The notes under the pieces were generated by a model. It was not told where the DNA came from, did no database searches, and saw only the letters and a list, made by a program, of their open reading frames with translations. A program made the translations under genes and the position numbers. DNA of 64,000 nucleotides from Kitasatospora aureofaciens (GTDB lineage: Bacteria > Actinomycetota > Actinomycetes > Streptomycetales > Streptomycetaceae): contig NZ_JAHTKP010000002.1 in the NCBI RefSeq assembly GCF_019192735.1, positions 124,001 to 188,000 of the forward strand, written 5' to 3'. This document shows positions 16,371-24,912 of the stretch, piece after piece. The first letter of the stretch is position 1. Every line of letters begins with the position of its first letter.

Positions 16371-17197
16371 ATGAGGGCGGGCTGGCCGTTGGCGCGGGTG
16401 CGGGTCAGCCGCCACAGGCCGGGGCGCAGGATGCGGGCGGACAGGAAGCCGAGGACGGCCGGGCGACCGGTGAACCAGGTCGGGGTCGGCGGCATCTCCA
16501 TCTCGACGTCGGCCCGCAGGAGGTGCACCAGCGCGTCGGGGTCGGCGCGGGTGAAGGCGTCCACGTAGTCGTCGAGAAGGCCGCGCCGGACCTCCTCGTC
16601 CGGCTCGGCCAGGTCGTCCGCGACCGGTCCGGCGTCGGCCAGGCGGGCCCGGGCGCGGCGGAGGGCGCTGTCCACGGCCGCGGTGGTCGTGTCCAGCACC
16701 TCGGCCACCTCGGCCGTCCGGAACCCGAGCACGTCACGCAGGGTCAGTACGGCGCGCTGGCGCGCGGACAGGTACTGGAGCGCGGCGATGAAGGCCAGGC
16801 GTACGCCCGTCCGCATGGCCACGATCGCCGCGGGGTCGTCGGTGCCGAACTCGGTGCTGAAGCGGGCGTCGGGCGCCGGTTTGAGCCATGGCACGGACGG
16901 CTCGCGGGGAGCCACCGCCACCCGGTGGTCGTCCGAGGGCGCTCCCAGCCCCGATGGCAGTGGCCGCCGGGACCGCGTCTCCAGGGCCGTCAGGCAGGCC
17001 ATTGTGGCGATCTTGTACAGCCACCGCCGCACCGAGGAACGGCCCTCGAAGCCGTCGAACCCCCGCCACGCCCGCAGGTAGGTCTCCTGCACCAGGTCCT
17101 CGGCGTCGTGGATCGAGCCGAGCATCCGGTAGCAGTGTGCGAGCAATTCCGGCCGGTACGGCTCGGCCAGGGCGGTGAACTCGGCGTTCGACGGCAT
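16371..17197 (-). pseudogene. ECF sigma factor (SigX5/TIGR02960-like), 3' truncated
   Basis: Sigma region 2 is clear (LAEPYRPELLAHCYRMLGSIHDAEDLVQETYLRAW, residues about 11-45) and region 4 follows (YLSARQRAVLTLRDVLGFRTAEVAEVLDT, about 140-170). A C-terminal SnoaL-like domain begins (DDYVDAFTRADPDALVHLL) but breaks off after NGQPAL, where homologues continue about 50 more residues. From there the frame runs antisense through the ABM and cupin genes to 15566. So the 3' end of this gene and that of its convergent neighbour were both lost at one junction near 16370. DNA-binding parts are intact, so residual activity is possible. Confidence 0.75.
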
Positions 17198-17231
17198 CGC
17201 GGGTCCTCCTCGTCGTGCGGTGGGCGGCGGA

Positions 17232-17972
17232 TCAGCCGATCGGGCTCAGCCCGGCGCCGTCGACCCGGTACTCCGGACCGCTGTCCGGGTCCCCGGCGAC
17301 CTCCACCACGGCCTTGCCGATCTGCTCCAGGGTGAGGATCGGCTGCCGCCCCTTGAGGAAAGTCTCCCGGTCGACGCCCGCCCGCGCGGCGTAGCCCGTG
17401 ACCCCGGTGTCGCCCACTCCGCCGACCGGAGTCATGTTCGGCAGCAGCGTGACGAACCGGATGCCCAGCCCGGCCCGCTCGGACTCCTCGGCGCCGTACT
17501 GGCGGAGGTAGCGGATGGCGGCCTTGGCACTGGCGTATCCGCCGCTGAGCGGGGAGCCGAAGAGCGCGGCCCCGCTGGACATCGAGACGACCACGCTGCC
17601 CGGGGCCAGCGGCTCCCGCAGCGCGGCCCCCGTCCAGGCGAAGACGTGCCGCGTGTCGACCTCCCAGTTGCGGCTGAAGGTCTCCCAGGTCTGTTCCTGC
17701 ACGGGCGCCATGTGCGGCACGGCGCCGGCGTTGAGGACGAGCAGGTTCGGGCGGTGGGTGCGGATCACCTCGGCGGCGAGGTTCTCGTCGGTGGCGTCGG
17801 CGGCGACGGGGGTGAAGCGCTCGCCGAGTTCGTCGCGCACGGCGCGCAGTTGCTGCTCGTCGCGGGCGATGCCGATGACGCGGGTGCCCCGGGCGACGAG
17901 CGCGGCGGCGATCGCGCGCCCGAAGCCGCGGCCGGCGCCGGTGACGACGGCGGTGTGGATGGGATCTGACAT
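17232..17972 (-). CDS. Short-chain dehydrogenase/reductase
   Basis: 246 residues, classical SDR. The cofactor loop is T-G-A-G-R-G-F-G (residues about 10-17), N-A-G-A follows strand 4, and the active site is S (in VVVSMSSGAAL) with Y-A-S-A-K (Tyr/Lys pair). The downstream PNMTPVGG segment is typical. The arginine in the first loop and basic residue after strand 2 favour NADPH. I choose the ATG at 17972 because it gives the normal N-terminus; an in-frame ATG at 18014 adds 14 atypical residues. It lies downstream of the sigma gene's start on the same strand. Substrate unknown. Confidence 0.85.
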   Translation of the reverse strand: MSDPIHTAVVTGAGRGFGRAIAAALVARGTRVIGIARDEQQLRAVRDELGERFTPVAADATDENLAAEVIRTHRPNLLVLNAGAVPHMAPVQEQTWETFSRNWEVDTRHVFAWTGAALREPLAPGSVVVSMSSGAALFGSPLSGGYASAKAAIRYLRQYGAEESERAGLGIRFVTLLPNMTPVGGVGDTGVTGYAARAGVDRETFLKGRQPILTLEQIGKAVVEVAGDPDSGPEYRVDGAGLSPIG

Positions 17973-18060
17973 CGGAGGCTCCGGGGGTGCTGGTCGGGTT
18001 CGGTCGCCAATCAAGACCAGCGGGAGGCGGGAAAACCGTCGCCCCGCGGAAAGATTCTTT

Positions 18061-18084
18061 TGAGCGGTTGAGCGGTTGAGCGGT
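18061..18084. repeat. Three tandem 8-bp units
   Basis: TGAGCGGT is repeated exactly three times directly after the LysR stop codon (minus-strand gene), in the gap before the SDR gene. Confidence 0.7.
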
Positions 18085-18963
18085 TCAGGCCGCCGCGGCG
18101 TAGAGGACTTCGCGCAGGCCCGGGACGGATTCGCGGTCGGAGCGCCAGACGAGTCGCAGGTGGAGGCCCGGGGTCGGGAGGGGGAGGCGGATCAGGGAGC
18201 CGGCGGCCAGTTCGTCGCGGACGGCGAACTCGGGGAGCAGGGCCACGCCCAGGCCCTGCTCGGCGCAGGCGCGGGTGACGGCGACGCCGCCGGTGCGGAC
18301 GCGTTCGACGGCGTGGCCGAGCAGGCGTTCGCCGGCGAGCCAGAATGAGCAGGCGGGCACGTTGACCAGGAGGCGGTGGCCGCGCAGGTCCTCGGTGGTG
18401 AGTGCGTCGGCCTTGCCGAGCGGGTGGGTGGGCGCGGCGACGAGGGCGAGGGGGACGTCCTCCAGATCGAGGTGGGCGAGCGGGGCCGGCGGCAGGTTGA
18501 AGCCGAGTTCGCCGAGCGGGCCCGCGGTGTCCAGGATCAGCGCCGCCTCCAGTTCCCCGGCGGCGACCCCGCCGAGCAGGCCGTCGCGGGCGGCGTCGGT
18601 GTGGAGCGAGACGTCCAGGTCGGGCCGGCGCTCGGCGAGGCGGGCCAGCACGGTCGGCACGTAGGTGGCCGCGATGGTCTCCAGCGCCCCGAGCCGCAGC
18701 GTCGGGCGGGCTTCCGCGACTTCCCGCCGGGCCTGCTCGGCCTGGTCGAGCAAGGTCCGCGCCCACGGGAGCAGGCGCTCGCCGGCCGCGGTGAGCGTCA
18801 TCCCGCGCGGCGCCCGTTCGAACAGGTCGATGCCGAGGCTCCGCTCCAGCGTGCGGATCTGTTCGGAGACCGAGGACGGGGCGAGGTCGAGCGCCACGGC
18901 GGCGGCGGTGACGGTGCGGTGGGTGACGACGGCCTCGAAGACGCGCAACTGACGGAGTTCCAC
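18085..18963 (-). CDS. LysR family transcriptional regulator
   Basis: 292 residues, the standard LysR length. The N-terminal helix-turn-helix is unambiguous (MELRQLRVFEAVVTHRTVTA then DLAPSSVSEQIRTLERSLGIDLFER), followed by a linker helix and a two-lobe substrate-binding domain (residues about 90-290). It is divergent from an MFS transporter with 146 nt between, holding a T-N11-A palindrome at 19009-19023, so it probably regulates that transporter. The inducer is unknown. Confidence 0.9.
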   Translation of the reverse strand: MELRQLRVFEAVVTHRTVTAAAVALDLAPSSVSEQIRTLERSLGIDLFERAPRGMTLTAAGERLLPWARTLLDQAEQARREVAEARPTLRLGALETIAATYVPTVLARLAERRPDLDVSLHTDAARDGLLGGVAAGELEAALILDTAGPLGELGFNLPPAPLAHLDLEDVPLALVAAPTHPLGKADALTTEDLRGHRLLVNVPACSFWLAGERLLGHAVERVRTGGVAVTRACAEQGLGVALLPEFAVRDELAAGSLIRLPLPTPGLHLRLVWRSDRESVPGLREVLYAAAA

Positions 18964-19008
18964 TGGTTTCCCCCTTCTGGCTTCGGTCGGGAGAAGCGCA
19001 CGGGTGCG

Positions 19009-19023
19009 TTCGGATATTCCGAA
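19009..19023. promoter_or_regulatory. LysR-type operator palindrome
   Basis: TTCGGATATTCCGAA is a perfect palindrome with 6-bp arms and a TAT centre; it contains the T-N11-A pattern bound by LysR proteins and lies between the divergent LysR and MFS genes, 46 nt before the LysR start. Confidence 0.7.
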
Positions 19024-19109
19024 CGGTGCGTCAGGGTCGGCCGGTGGAGGGGGTCGCGGTCGCGGAGCAGAGTTGGCCCCCGATCCGCTCTCACTCGGGA
19101 GACCTCCAG

Positions 19110-20465
19110 ATGACTACCTCTCTTCTCGTAGCCGATCCGCCTGTGGCGACTCGCCTGCGCTCATTGCTCGGCATCGCGCTGGGCTACTTCATGGTGCTGC
19201 TCGACACCACGGTGCTTTCCGTTGCCGAGCCCGATTTGGCGTCCTCGCTGGGCAGTTCGACGGCCGGGCTGCAATGGGCCGTCACCGGGTACAGCGTCGC
19301 GTTCGGCGCGCTGCTGCTGTCGGCCGGTGCTGCCGCCGACCGTTACGGCGCTCACCGGGCCTTCCGCTTCGGCATCGCTGCGTTCGGGGCGGGGTCGCTG
19401 CTCAGCGCGCTCGCGCCGGACATCTGGGCGCTGGTGCTGCTGCGGGCCGTCCTGGGGGTTGCGGCGGCCGCGTGCGTCCCGGCGAGCATGGCGCTCATCA
19501 CCCGCCTGTACCCGGAGCCGGGGGAGCGGGCCAGGGCGGTCGCCGTCTGGGCGGCGGTCAGCGGCTGCGCGATGGCCTTCGGGCCGATGGTGGGCGGGGT
19601 GCTCGTCGACCTCGCCGGATGGCGGGCGGTGTTCCTGGTGAACGTCCCGCTGGCGCTGCTGGTGCTGGGGTTGGTGGCCGGCCGGGCGGTGCACTGCCCG
19701 CATGGGACGCGTCGCATCGACTGGTGGGCCCAACTGGCCGCCTGCGCAACGCTCGCGCTGTTCACGGATGCGCTGATCGCGGTGGGCTCCGGCGCCTGGC
19801 TGCACGTGAGCTGCTCGGGGGTTGGGGCGGTGGTGGCTCTTGGGACCTTCGTCCGGCGCGAGCGGCGCAGCCCCACCCCGGTGCTCCAGGCGGCGGTGCT
19901 GCGGGCGCGCGGGATGGGGGCGGTCCTGCTGGCCGGGGCCGCGGTGAACTTCGCCATGCTCGGCGTGCTCTTCGTCCTGCCGCTGCTGCTGCAGCAGGAG
20001 CTGCGGCTGTCGCCGACGATGGCCGGTGTGGCGTTCCTCCCGATGACCCTGCCGCCCGGCTTCAACCCGCTGCTCACCGGGCGCATCGTCGCCAAAGTCG
20101 GCCCGTGGAAGCCGGTGTTGGGCGGTCTGGCCCTGCTGGCAGCGGGCAGCGTCGTGTTCTCGGCAGCCGTCCTGAACGGCACCCCGTACCCGGTGCTGGC
20201 CGTAGGCCTGCTGCTGTGCGGCTTCGGCGTCTCCTTCGCGCTCCCCGCCCTGGTCACCGCGGTGGTCACCACTGCCCCCGAGGGCGCCGCAGGCGCGGCA
20301 AGCGGCCTCCTCAACGCCGTCCGCCAGGTGGGGGCGACGCTGGGCGTGGCGGTAATGGGCGCCTTCGTCGGCGGCGAAGATGCTCCCCTGGCAGCGGCGA
20401 TGCTCCTCCCAGCGGGGGCCTGCGCCCTGGCCGCCGTCCTGGTCCACCACGCTCGGCGTTCTTGA
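19110..20465 (+). CDS. MFS transporter (DHA2-like)
   Basis: 451 residues, multi-helix MFS. Helix 1 carries LLDTTVLSVAEPDLASSLG, the motif that usually reads D-x-T-I-V-N-V-A-L-P in DHA2 pumps, and helix 2/3 has LLLSAGAAADRYGAHRAFRFG (motif A). About 12-14 helices are visible. The ATG at 19110 follows GGGAG at 9 nt; upstream in-frame ATG 19026 lies within the operator region. It is divergent from the LysR regulator and probably its target. The exported compound is unknown. Confidence 0.85.
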   Translation: MTTSLLVADPPVATRLRSLLGIALGYFMVLLDTTVLSVAEPDLASSLGSSTAGLQWAVTGYSVAFGALLLSAGAAADRYGAHRAFRFGIAAFGAGSLLSALAPDIWALVLLRAVLGVAAAACVPASMALITRLYPEPGERARAVAVWAAVSGCAMAFGPMVGGVLVDLAGWRAVFLVNVPLALLVLGLVAGRAVHCPHGTRRIDWWAQLAACATLALFTDALIAVGSGAWLHVSCSGVGAVVALGTFVRRERRSPTPVLQAAVLRARGMGAVLLAGAAVNFAMLGVLFVLPLLLQQELRLSPTMAGVAFLPMTLPPGFNPLLTGRIVAKVGPWKPVLGGLALLAAGSVVFSAAVLNGTPYPVLAVGLLLCGFGVSFALPALVTAVVTTAPEGAAGAASGLLNAVRQVGATLGVAVMGAFVGGEDAPLAAAMLLPAGACALAAVLVHHARRS

Positions 20466-20489
20466 GGCTCATGGTTCGAGGTCGTCTCC

Positions 20490-20659
20490 GAAGGCGACGT
20501 CCAGAGAGGAAGAAGGCCCACTGTCTGCTGGTGGCCAAGGCCAATCAGCCTGAACTGCACCGCAGGCTGCGGTCGCTGCCGTGAAAGGAGGTCGCCGCGC
20601 GCCACATGCGCACGCCCCACCGCGCTCCTTGGCCGAGCGCAGGACGATACGCCCGCTAA
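20490..20659 (+). pseudogene. ISAs1-type transposase remnant
   Basis: A short frame reads KKAHCLLVAKANQPELHRRL, then RSLP, stop (TGA 20582-20584), KEVAARHMRTPHRAPWPS. This matches the pattern of ISAs1-family DDE transposases (H-Y-x-L-x-V-K-x-N-Q-P-x-L-H, then L-P-W-K-x-V-P). The stop stands where the family has Trp, so TGG to TGA is the simplest explanation. Only about 55 codons survive and no terminal repeats were found. Confidence 0.65.
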
Positions 20660-20765
20660 CGGCCGACCGATTCGCCATTCCGTCAGAATGCCTGTGTTAC
20701 GGGAATTCCGGTTTTGGTGTGGTGTACTGCTGATCGCCGTCCGTCTCGGAAGAAAGGCCCGGTCA

Positions 20766-21578
20766 GTGAGATCGTCCGCTGGTCGAATCTGTCGTACTGT
20801 CACGCTGGCCGCCCTGCTCAGCCTTGGGGTACCGGCCTGTTCCACCGCAAGCGATCCGGGCGCGTTGCTCAGTCATGACGCGCTCTCGCCCGGGACTCGG
20901 GATATGACGATTCTGGTGGTCGGCGACTCGTGGGCCCGCAGTTTCGGCGTCGGCATGAATTCGGTCGGAAAATCGCAGAACAATACGATCGTGAATGCCG
21001 CTCAGGGTGGCTGCGGGATCATGCTGTCCGCCGAGGAGGAGGTCGGCAAGAAAAGAACTCCGACTCCCACACAGTGCAACACCTGGCCGACGGAGTGGCC
21101 GAAGCTGATCGACCAACACAAGCCCCAGGCAGTCCTGCTCAGCACGTCGTTCTGGGACCAGGCCGCCCAGGTGATCGACGATTCGGGAAAGCTGAAGACG
21201 ATCGATGCGCCGGACTTCCAGAAGGCTTACGCCGTGCACCTCGACCAGGCCCTCGAACTGCTCGGCCGGGGCGGCGCCCGGGTCTTCCTGACCACGACGA
21301 CGGACGGCGACCCGGGCCCCTACCGGACCAAGTCGGACGCGATGAACAAGGCCGTGCGGGCGGCGGTCGCCCGCAACGCGGCGAAGGGCACCTCACTGCT
21401 GAGCGTCCGCGACCAGCTGTGCGACGACTCCGGTTGCCCCAGGGAGATCCACGGCATCCAGGTCTACGACGACACCGGCCACCCGACCAAGGAGGCCCAG
21501 GACCGGCTGGGCGCCTGGATGCTCGACGCGATGCACGAGGCCGTCGGGCAGCACCAGGGCTCCGAGCCGTCGGCCTGA
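20766..21578 (+). CDS. Secreted SGNH-type hydrolase/lipoprotein
   Basis: 270 residues from GTG 20766, which has AGAAAGG about 8 nt upstream; an ATG at 20688 would add 26 residues ahead of the signal sequence. The N-terminal hydrophobic helix ends in G-V-P-A-C, a lipobox, so it is probably a lipoprotein. The SGNH catalytic Ser is in VVGDSWARSFG and the D-x-x-H block is DDTGHPTKEAQDRLG near the C-terminus. Four cysteines suggest disulfides outside the cell. SGNH domains of this kind act with acyltransferase-3 proteins in modifying surface polymers; the next gene, 19 nt on, is such an acyltransferase, so the pair is likely an O-acetylation system split over two proteins. Confidence 0.8.
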   Translation: MRSSAGRICRTVTLAALLSLGVPACSTASDPGALLSHDALSPGTRDMTILVVGDSWARSFGVGMNSVGKSQNNTIVNAAQGGCGIMLSAEEEVGKKRTPTPTQCNTWPTEWPKLIDQHKPQAVLLSTSFWDQAAQVIDDSGKLKTIDAPDFQKAYAVHLDQALELLGRGGARVFLTTTTDGDPGPYRTKSDAMNKAVRAAVARNAAKGTSLLSVRDQLCDDSGCPREIHGIQVYDDTGHPTKEAQDRLGAWMLDAMHEAVGQHQGSEPSA

Positions 21579-21597
21579 GGACCGGAAGGCAACCGCC

Positions 21598-22881
21598 ATG
21601 ACCGTCTCCGCCACCACCGGGACCGAGCGCGCCGCCGCCGCGCGGGTCGCGTCCGCCGCCCCACCCGCCGGGCGCCTGCCCGCGCTGGACGGCCTCCGGG
21701 CCCTCGCGGTGCTGGCCGTCATCGCGTTCCACTTCGATCTCGGACTCGGCGGCGGGTTCCTCGGCGTCGACATCTTCTTCGTGCTGTCCGGGTTCGTGAT
21801 CACCCGCCTGCTGTTGATCGAACACGCCTCGCGCGGGCGGATCTCGCTCGGCAGGTTCTGGACCAGGCGGGCCAGACGGCTCTTCCCGGCCGTGCTGGCG
21901 CTGCTGGCCGTGACCCAGCTGTGGATGCGACTCTCGGCCACCCACAGCCTGCGGCTCACCACCAACGCCCAGACGCTCGCCGCGCTGGTGTACGGCAGCA
22001 ACTGGTACGCGATCTTCGGCAATGTCGGCTACTGGGGCACCGCCATGACGGATGCCCCGCTCAACCACCTCTGGTCACTGGCCGTGGAGGAGCAGTTCTA
22101 CCTGTGCTGGCCCATGGTGTTCGCGGGGGTCGCCGCCTTCGCGAGATCCCGGACCGTTCTGGGCGCGGTGGCCGCGCTGGGTGCGGCGGCCTCGTTCGCC
22201 CTGGCGATCACGCAGTGGTCCGGTGACGACCCCGACCGGTCGTACCTGGGCACCGACACCCGGGCGGCGGCGCTGTTCCTGGGGATCCTCGTCGCGGTGA
22301 TCACCGTCCGCGCGCGGCCCTGCGCGGAGGGCTGCTGGGACCGCCGGGTGCCGGCTCACCGGGCGCGCTCGGCCGCCGTGCTCACGGCGGCCGCGGCGGT
22401 CGCCCTGGGCATGCTGTGGGTGACAACGCGGATGGGCCGGCCCGCACTGCACAGCTGGCAGCTTCCACTGGCCGGGCTCGCCGCCGCGCTGCTGATCGCT
22501 ACGGTTGCGGCGTCCGGCACCAGCCCGGTCGCCCGAGTCCTGGCGTCAAGGCCGCTCGTGGCGGTCGGGGCGATCAGCTACTCGCTCTATCTGTGGCACT
22601 GGCCGGTCTGGGTGTTCCTGCGCCGGCTGTGGCCCGCGTGGGACGGCCCGCAGGTGGCCGTGGTGGCGCTGCCGGTCTCGTTCGTCCTCGCGGCCGCCTC
22701 GTACGCGCTGGTCGAGAACCCGATCCGGCACGGCCGCGCCCGCACGACGACCGTCGTGGTCGGGCTGCTCCTCGTCGCGCTGCTCCTCGCCGTCAGCTGC
22801 GCGTTCTTCCAGCCCGCGCCGCCGGTGGCGCAGCAGAGTGGCATCGTCGTCGGACTCCGCGCCCCCACGCCGACGGGATGA
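21598..22881 (+). CDS. Acyltransferase-3 (OafA-like) membrane protein
   Basis: 427 residues with about ten membrane helices. Family marks: LDGLRALAVLAVIAFHFDLGL (helix 1, conserved His), FLGVDIFFVLSGFVITRLLL, RRARRLFPAVLALL (conserved Arg) and NHLWSLAVEEQFYLCWP. These integral acyltransferases move acetyl or other acyl groups across the membrane to cell-surface glycans. Many homologues carry a fused C-terminal SGNH domain; here that domain is encoded separately just upstream. The C-terminus ends after the last helix with a short tail. A strong hairpin follows. Confidence 0.85.
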   Translation: MTVSATTGTERAAAARVASAAPPAGRLPALDGLRALAVLAVIAFHFDLGLGGGFLGVDIFFVLSGFVITRLLLIEHASRGRISLGRFWTRRARRLFPAVLALLAVTQLWMRLSATHSLRLTTNAQTLAALVYGSNWYAIFGNVGYWGTAMTDAPLNHLWSLAVEEQFYLCWPMVFAGVAAFARSRTVLGAVAALGAAASFALAITQWSGDDPDRSYLGTDTRAAALFLGILVAVITVRARPCAEGCWDRRVPAHRARSAAVLTAAAAVALGMLWVTTRMGRPALHSWQLPLAGLAAALLIATVAASGTSPVARVLASRPLVAVGAISYSLYLWHWPVWVFLRRLWPAWDGPQVAVVALPVSFVLAAASYALVENPIRHGRARTTTVVVGLLLVALLLAVSCAFFQPAPPVAQQSGIVVGLRAPTPTG

Positions 22882-22916
22882 CGCACCCGGCGCCGCCCCG
22901 CGGTCGATCGATGGGA

Positions 22917-22946
22917 CCGGGCCCGCGCCGGAACGCGCGGGCCCGG
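22917..22946 (+). terminator. Terminator hairpin
   Basis: 12-bp stem CCGGGCCCGCGC (22917-22928) with complement at 22935-22946 and a 6-nt loop, between convergent genes. Confidence 0.75.
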
Positions 22947-22993
22947 CGGGCACGGCTGCTTCCTGGCTGACCTGCGTGCCCCGGGGTGAGTTG

Positions 22994-23545
22994 CTAGTTC
23001 CGGTTCGTGGTCGAGGTCAGTACGGGGCGAAGCAGGTCGAGGACGTGGGTCCAGTTGTACTGGTCCCGGCGACCGCCGGCCTTCGGCTTGTGGGGCACGT
23101 AGTCGCCGATCAGGACGCCCATCGAACGGAGGCGGCTCAGGCTCTCTCCGTACACCGGGTGGGCTGCTTGGGCCGAGTTGAGGTAGGGCTGAACGGCCGT
23201 GGGAATGCCGAGCCCGTACGCCTCGCAGAGGATGCCGAGCGCGAGGGTGTCCGAGATGCCGGCGGCCCACTTGTTGATGGTGTTGAACGTGGCCGGTGCC
23301 ACGGCGATCGCATCCGCTGGGGGAAGGGGCTGAGGGATTGCAGGGGTGCGCCAGGCGGAGCGGATCGGGTAGCCGGTCTGCCGCTCGATGGCTTCTTGGT
23401 CCATGAATCCGAGCCCGTTGGGGGTGGCGATGACACCGACCCTCCAGCCTTCGGCATGGGCGGCGGTGATCAATCCGCTGACGTTGTCCGCGATGCCCGA
23501 GGCGCAGACGATGACGTAGAGGAACGGCTCGCGTTGGTCGGTCAA
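22994..23545 (-). CDS. HFCD-type flavoprotein (PPC-decarboxylase-like)
   Basis: 183 residues of the homo-oligomeric flavin-containing decarboxylase/flavoprotein family. Visible are the FMN-binding N-terminus (LYVIVCASGIADNVSGLITAA), the region around WRTPAIPQPLPPADAIAVAPATFNTINKWAAG (the PADAxxVAPxTxNTINKxAxG pattern) and ISDTLA. The usual catalytic His of the PPC-decarboxylase motif is not evident, so the reaction is open: decarboxylation, prenyl-FMN or simple flavin binding. The start is TTG 23545, with AGGAG 7 nt upstream and no ATG nearby. It is divergent, 63 nt, from the first XRE/TPR regulator of the island. HFCD enzymes process RiPP C-termini in some pathways, but also occur beside XRE regulators without one. 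Confidence 0.75.
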   Translation of the reverse strand: MTDQREPFLYVIVCASGIADNVSGLITAAHAEGWRVGVIATPNGLGFMDQEAIERQTGYPIRSAWRTPAIPQPLPPADAIAVAPATFNTINKWAAGISDTLALGILCEAYGLGIPTAVQPYLNSAQAAHPVYGESLSRLRSMGVLIGDYVPHKPKAGGRRDQYNWTHVLDLLRPVLTSTTNRN

Positions 23546-23608
23546 GTCTGTGCTCCTGGATTGGGTCTCCACCCATATGAATCGGTTCGGCGGCCCTACG
23601 CTGATGGC

Positions 23609-24823
23609 ATGGCTGTGGATCCTGCATTGCCCGTAGGCCGGCGCATCCAGTACTACCGTGAGCGCGCCGGGAAGTCTCGTCCGGTGTTGGCCGCTCTGTT
23701 GGGGCGGTCGCCGAGTTGGCTGAAACAGGTGGAGAACGGGGCGCTGCTGCCTCCGCGTCTGCCGATGCTCGTGCGTATCGCTCAGCACTTGGGGATTGAT
23801 GATCTCTCCTTGCTGACGGGCGATGTCAGCATGCCCAGGGCCCTGTATTCCGGTGTGGAACATGCGGCACTGGACTCGGTCAGGCGGGCGGTTGACGGTG
23901 CTCCGCTCGGGTTGGCCGGTGGGCCGGCGCTCAACCTTGACCACATCGAGGTCCAGTTGGCGAATGCCTGGCGCACGAGGATGACGCGAGGCGACCACCG
24001 AACCGCCCTGGCGGAGTTGCTACCACCGCTTGTGTCGGCGGCCTCCATGGCGGTTTCGCACCCGGAGTGCGCGGATCGGCGGCGGGCGGAGGTGATGTAT
24101 GCCAGCGCGCTGAACCTGACGCAGATGTATGCGGCATTCCAGGGGGACGGCAATCTGGTCTGGCGGGTGGCCGAGAGGGCGTTGGCGACCGCACGGGCTT
24201 CGGGCGACCCGCGAGCGATCGCGCGAGCGTGCTGGTTCCTGGTGGAGGCCTTCCGGAAGTCGGGCCAGTGGGACAGCGCCCAGTCGCTGACCGAGGATGC
24301 TCTTCGGCTGCTCGACCCGCTTCGCGCGGAGTCGCCGGAACTGGCCTCGGCCTGGGCGGACATGGCATTCCATGCGGCCATCACGCACGCCGTGGCCGGG
24401 GAGGCCGGAGAGGCATGGGGTTGGATCGACCGCGCGGCGGCGATTGCGCAGCGCCTTCCGGAAGGTTTCTGGAGCGCCCCAACGTCAGGCTCTCGCCAGG
24501 CCGTTGGTCTGCATTCGGTGACTGTGGCAGTCGAGCTTCGCCAGACCGGCACCGCGCTCCGGTGGGCGAGGCGGCTACCAGCCGCCGATGTCACGGCGGT
24601 TCCCCGCCGTGGTCGCCACCTGATCGAGGTCGCGAGGGCGCACGCCCTCCGTGGGGAGGCGGAGTCCGTGGTGGAACTGCTCACGGACGCCATCGCGGTC
24701 GCGCCTGAAACGGCCCGGTGGAACGAGGAGACGCGAGCCATGGTTCGAGGCCTGGTTGATGGTCGGTCGTCGGTACAGGAGGCCGGGCGGCGCTTGGCCG
24801 AGTCCATCGGTATGGCCGCATAG
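23609..24823 (+). CDS. XRE-family HTH regulator with C-terminal TPR-like repeats (copy 1)
   Basis: 404 residues. The N-terminal helix-turn-helix is VGRRIQYYRERAGKSRPVLAALLGRSPSWLKQVENG (about residues 8-44). Residues about 70-400 are alpha-helical and resemble tetratricopeptide-type repeats (RAEVMYASALNLTQMYAAFQG, ARACWFLVEAFRKSGQWDSAQSLTEDALRLL). The layout fits Streptomyces regulators that sense a ligand or protein through a helical solenoid. It is followed by a three-gene cassette and has a paralogue at 25965 with the same cassette behind it. Between regulator and cassette is a palindrome near 24873-24900. It probably controls that cassette and the divergent flavoprotein gene. Confidence 0.8.
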   Translation: MAVDPALPVGRRIQYYRERAGKSRPVLAALLGRSPSWLKQVENGALLPPRLPMLVRIAQHLGIDDLSLLTGDVSMPRALYSGVEHAALDSVRRAVDGAPLGLAGGPALNLDHIEVQLANAWRTRMTRGDHRTALAELLPPLVSAASMAVSHPECADRRRAEVMYASALNLTQMYAAFQGDGNLVWRVAERALATARASGDPRAIARACWFLVEAFRKSGQWDSAQSLTEDALRLLDPLRAESPELASAWADMAFHAAITHAVAGEAGEAWGWIDRAAAIAQRLPEGFWSAPTSGSRQAVGLHSVTVAVELRQTGTALRWARRLPAADVTAVPRRGRHLIEVARAHALRGEAESVVELLTDAIAVAPETARWNEETRAMVRGLVDGRSSVQEAGRRLAESIGMAA

Positions 24824-24872
24824 CAGCTGCCGGAATTGGAGGCAGAAACCCTGCCCCTCCGCATAGTGACGG

Positions 24873-24900
24873 GCCCGTAACGTCGTGTGACGCTACGGGC
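24873..24900. promoter_or_regulatory. Imperfect palindrome before cassette 1
   Basis: GCCCGTAACGTC (24873-24884), loop GTGT, GACGCTACGGGC (24889-24900): 12-bp arms with one mismatch. A perfect, longer version stands at the same place before cassette 2. Candidate operator or promoter element for the small genes; no U-tract, so a terminator is less likely. Confidence 0.55.
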
Positions 24901-24912
24901 TCGGCGTTGTAG

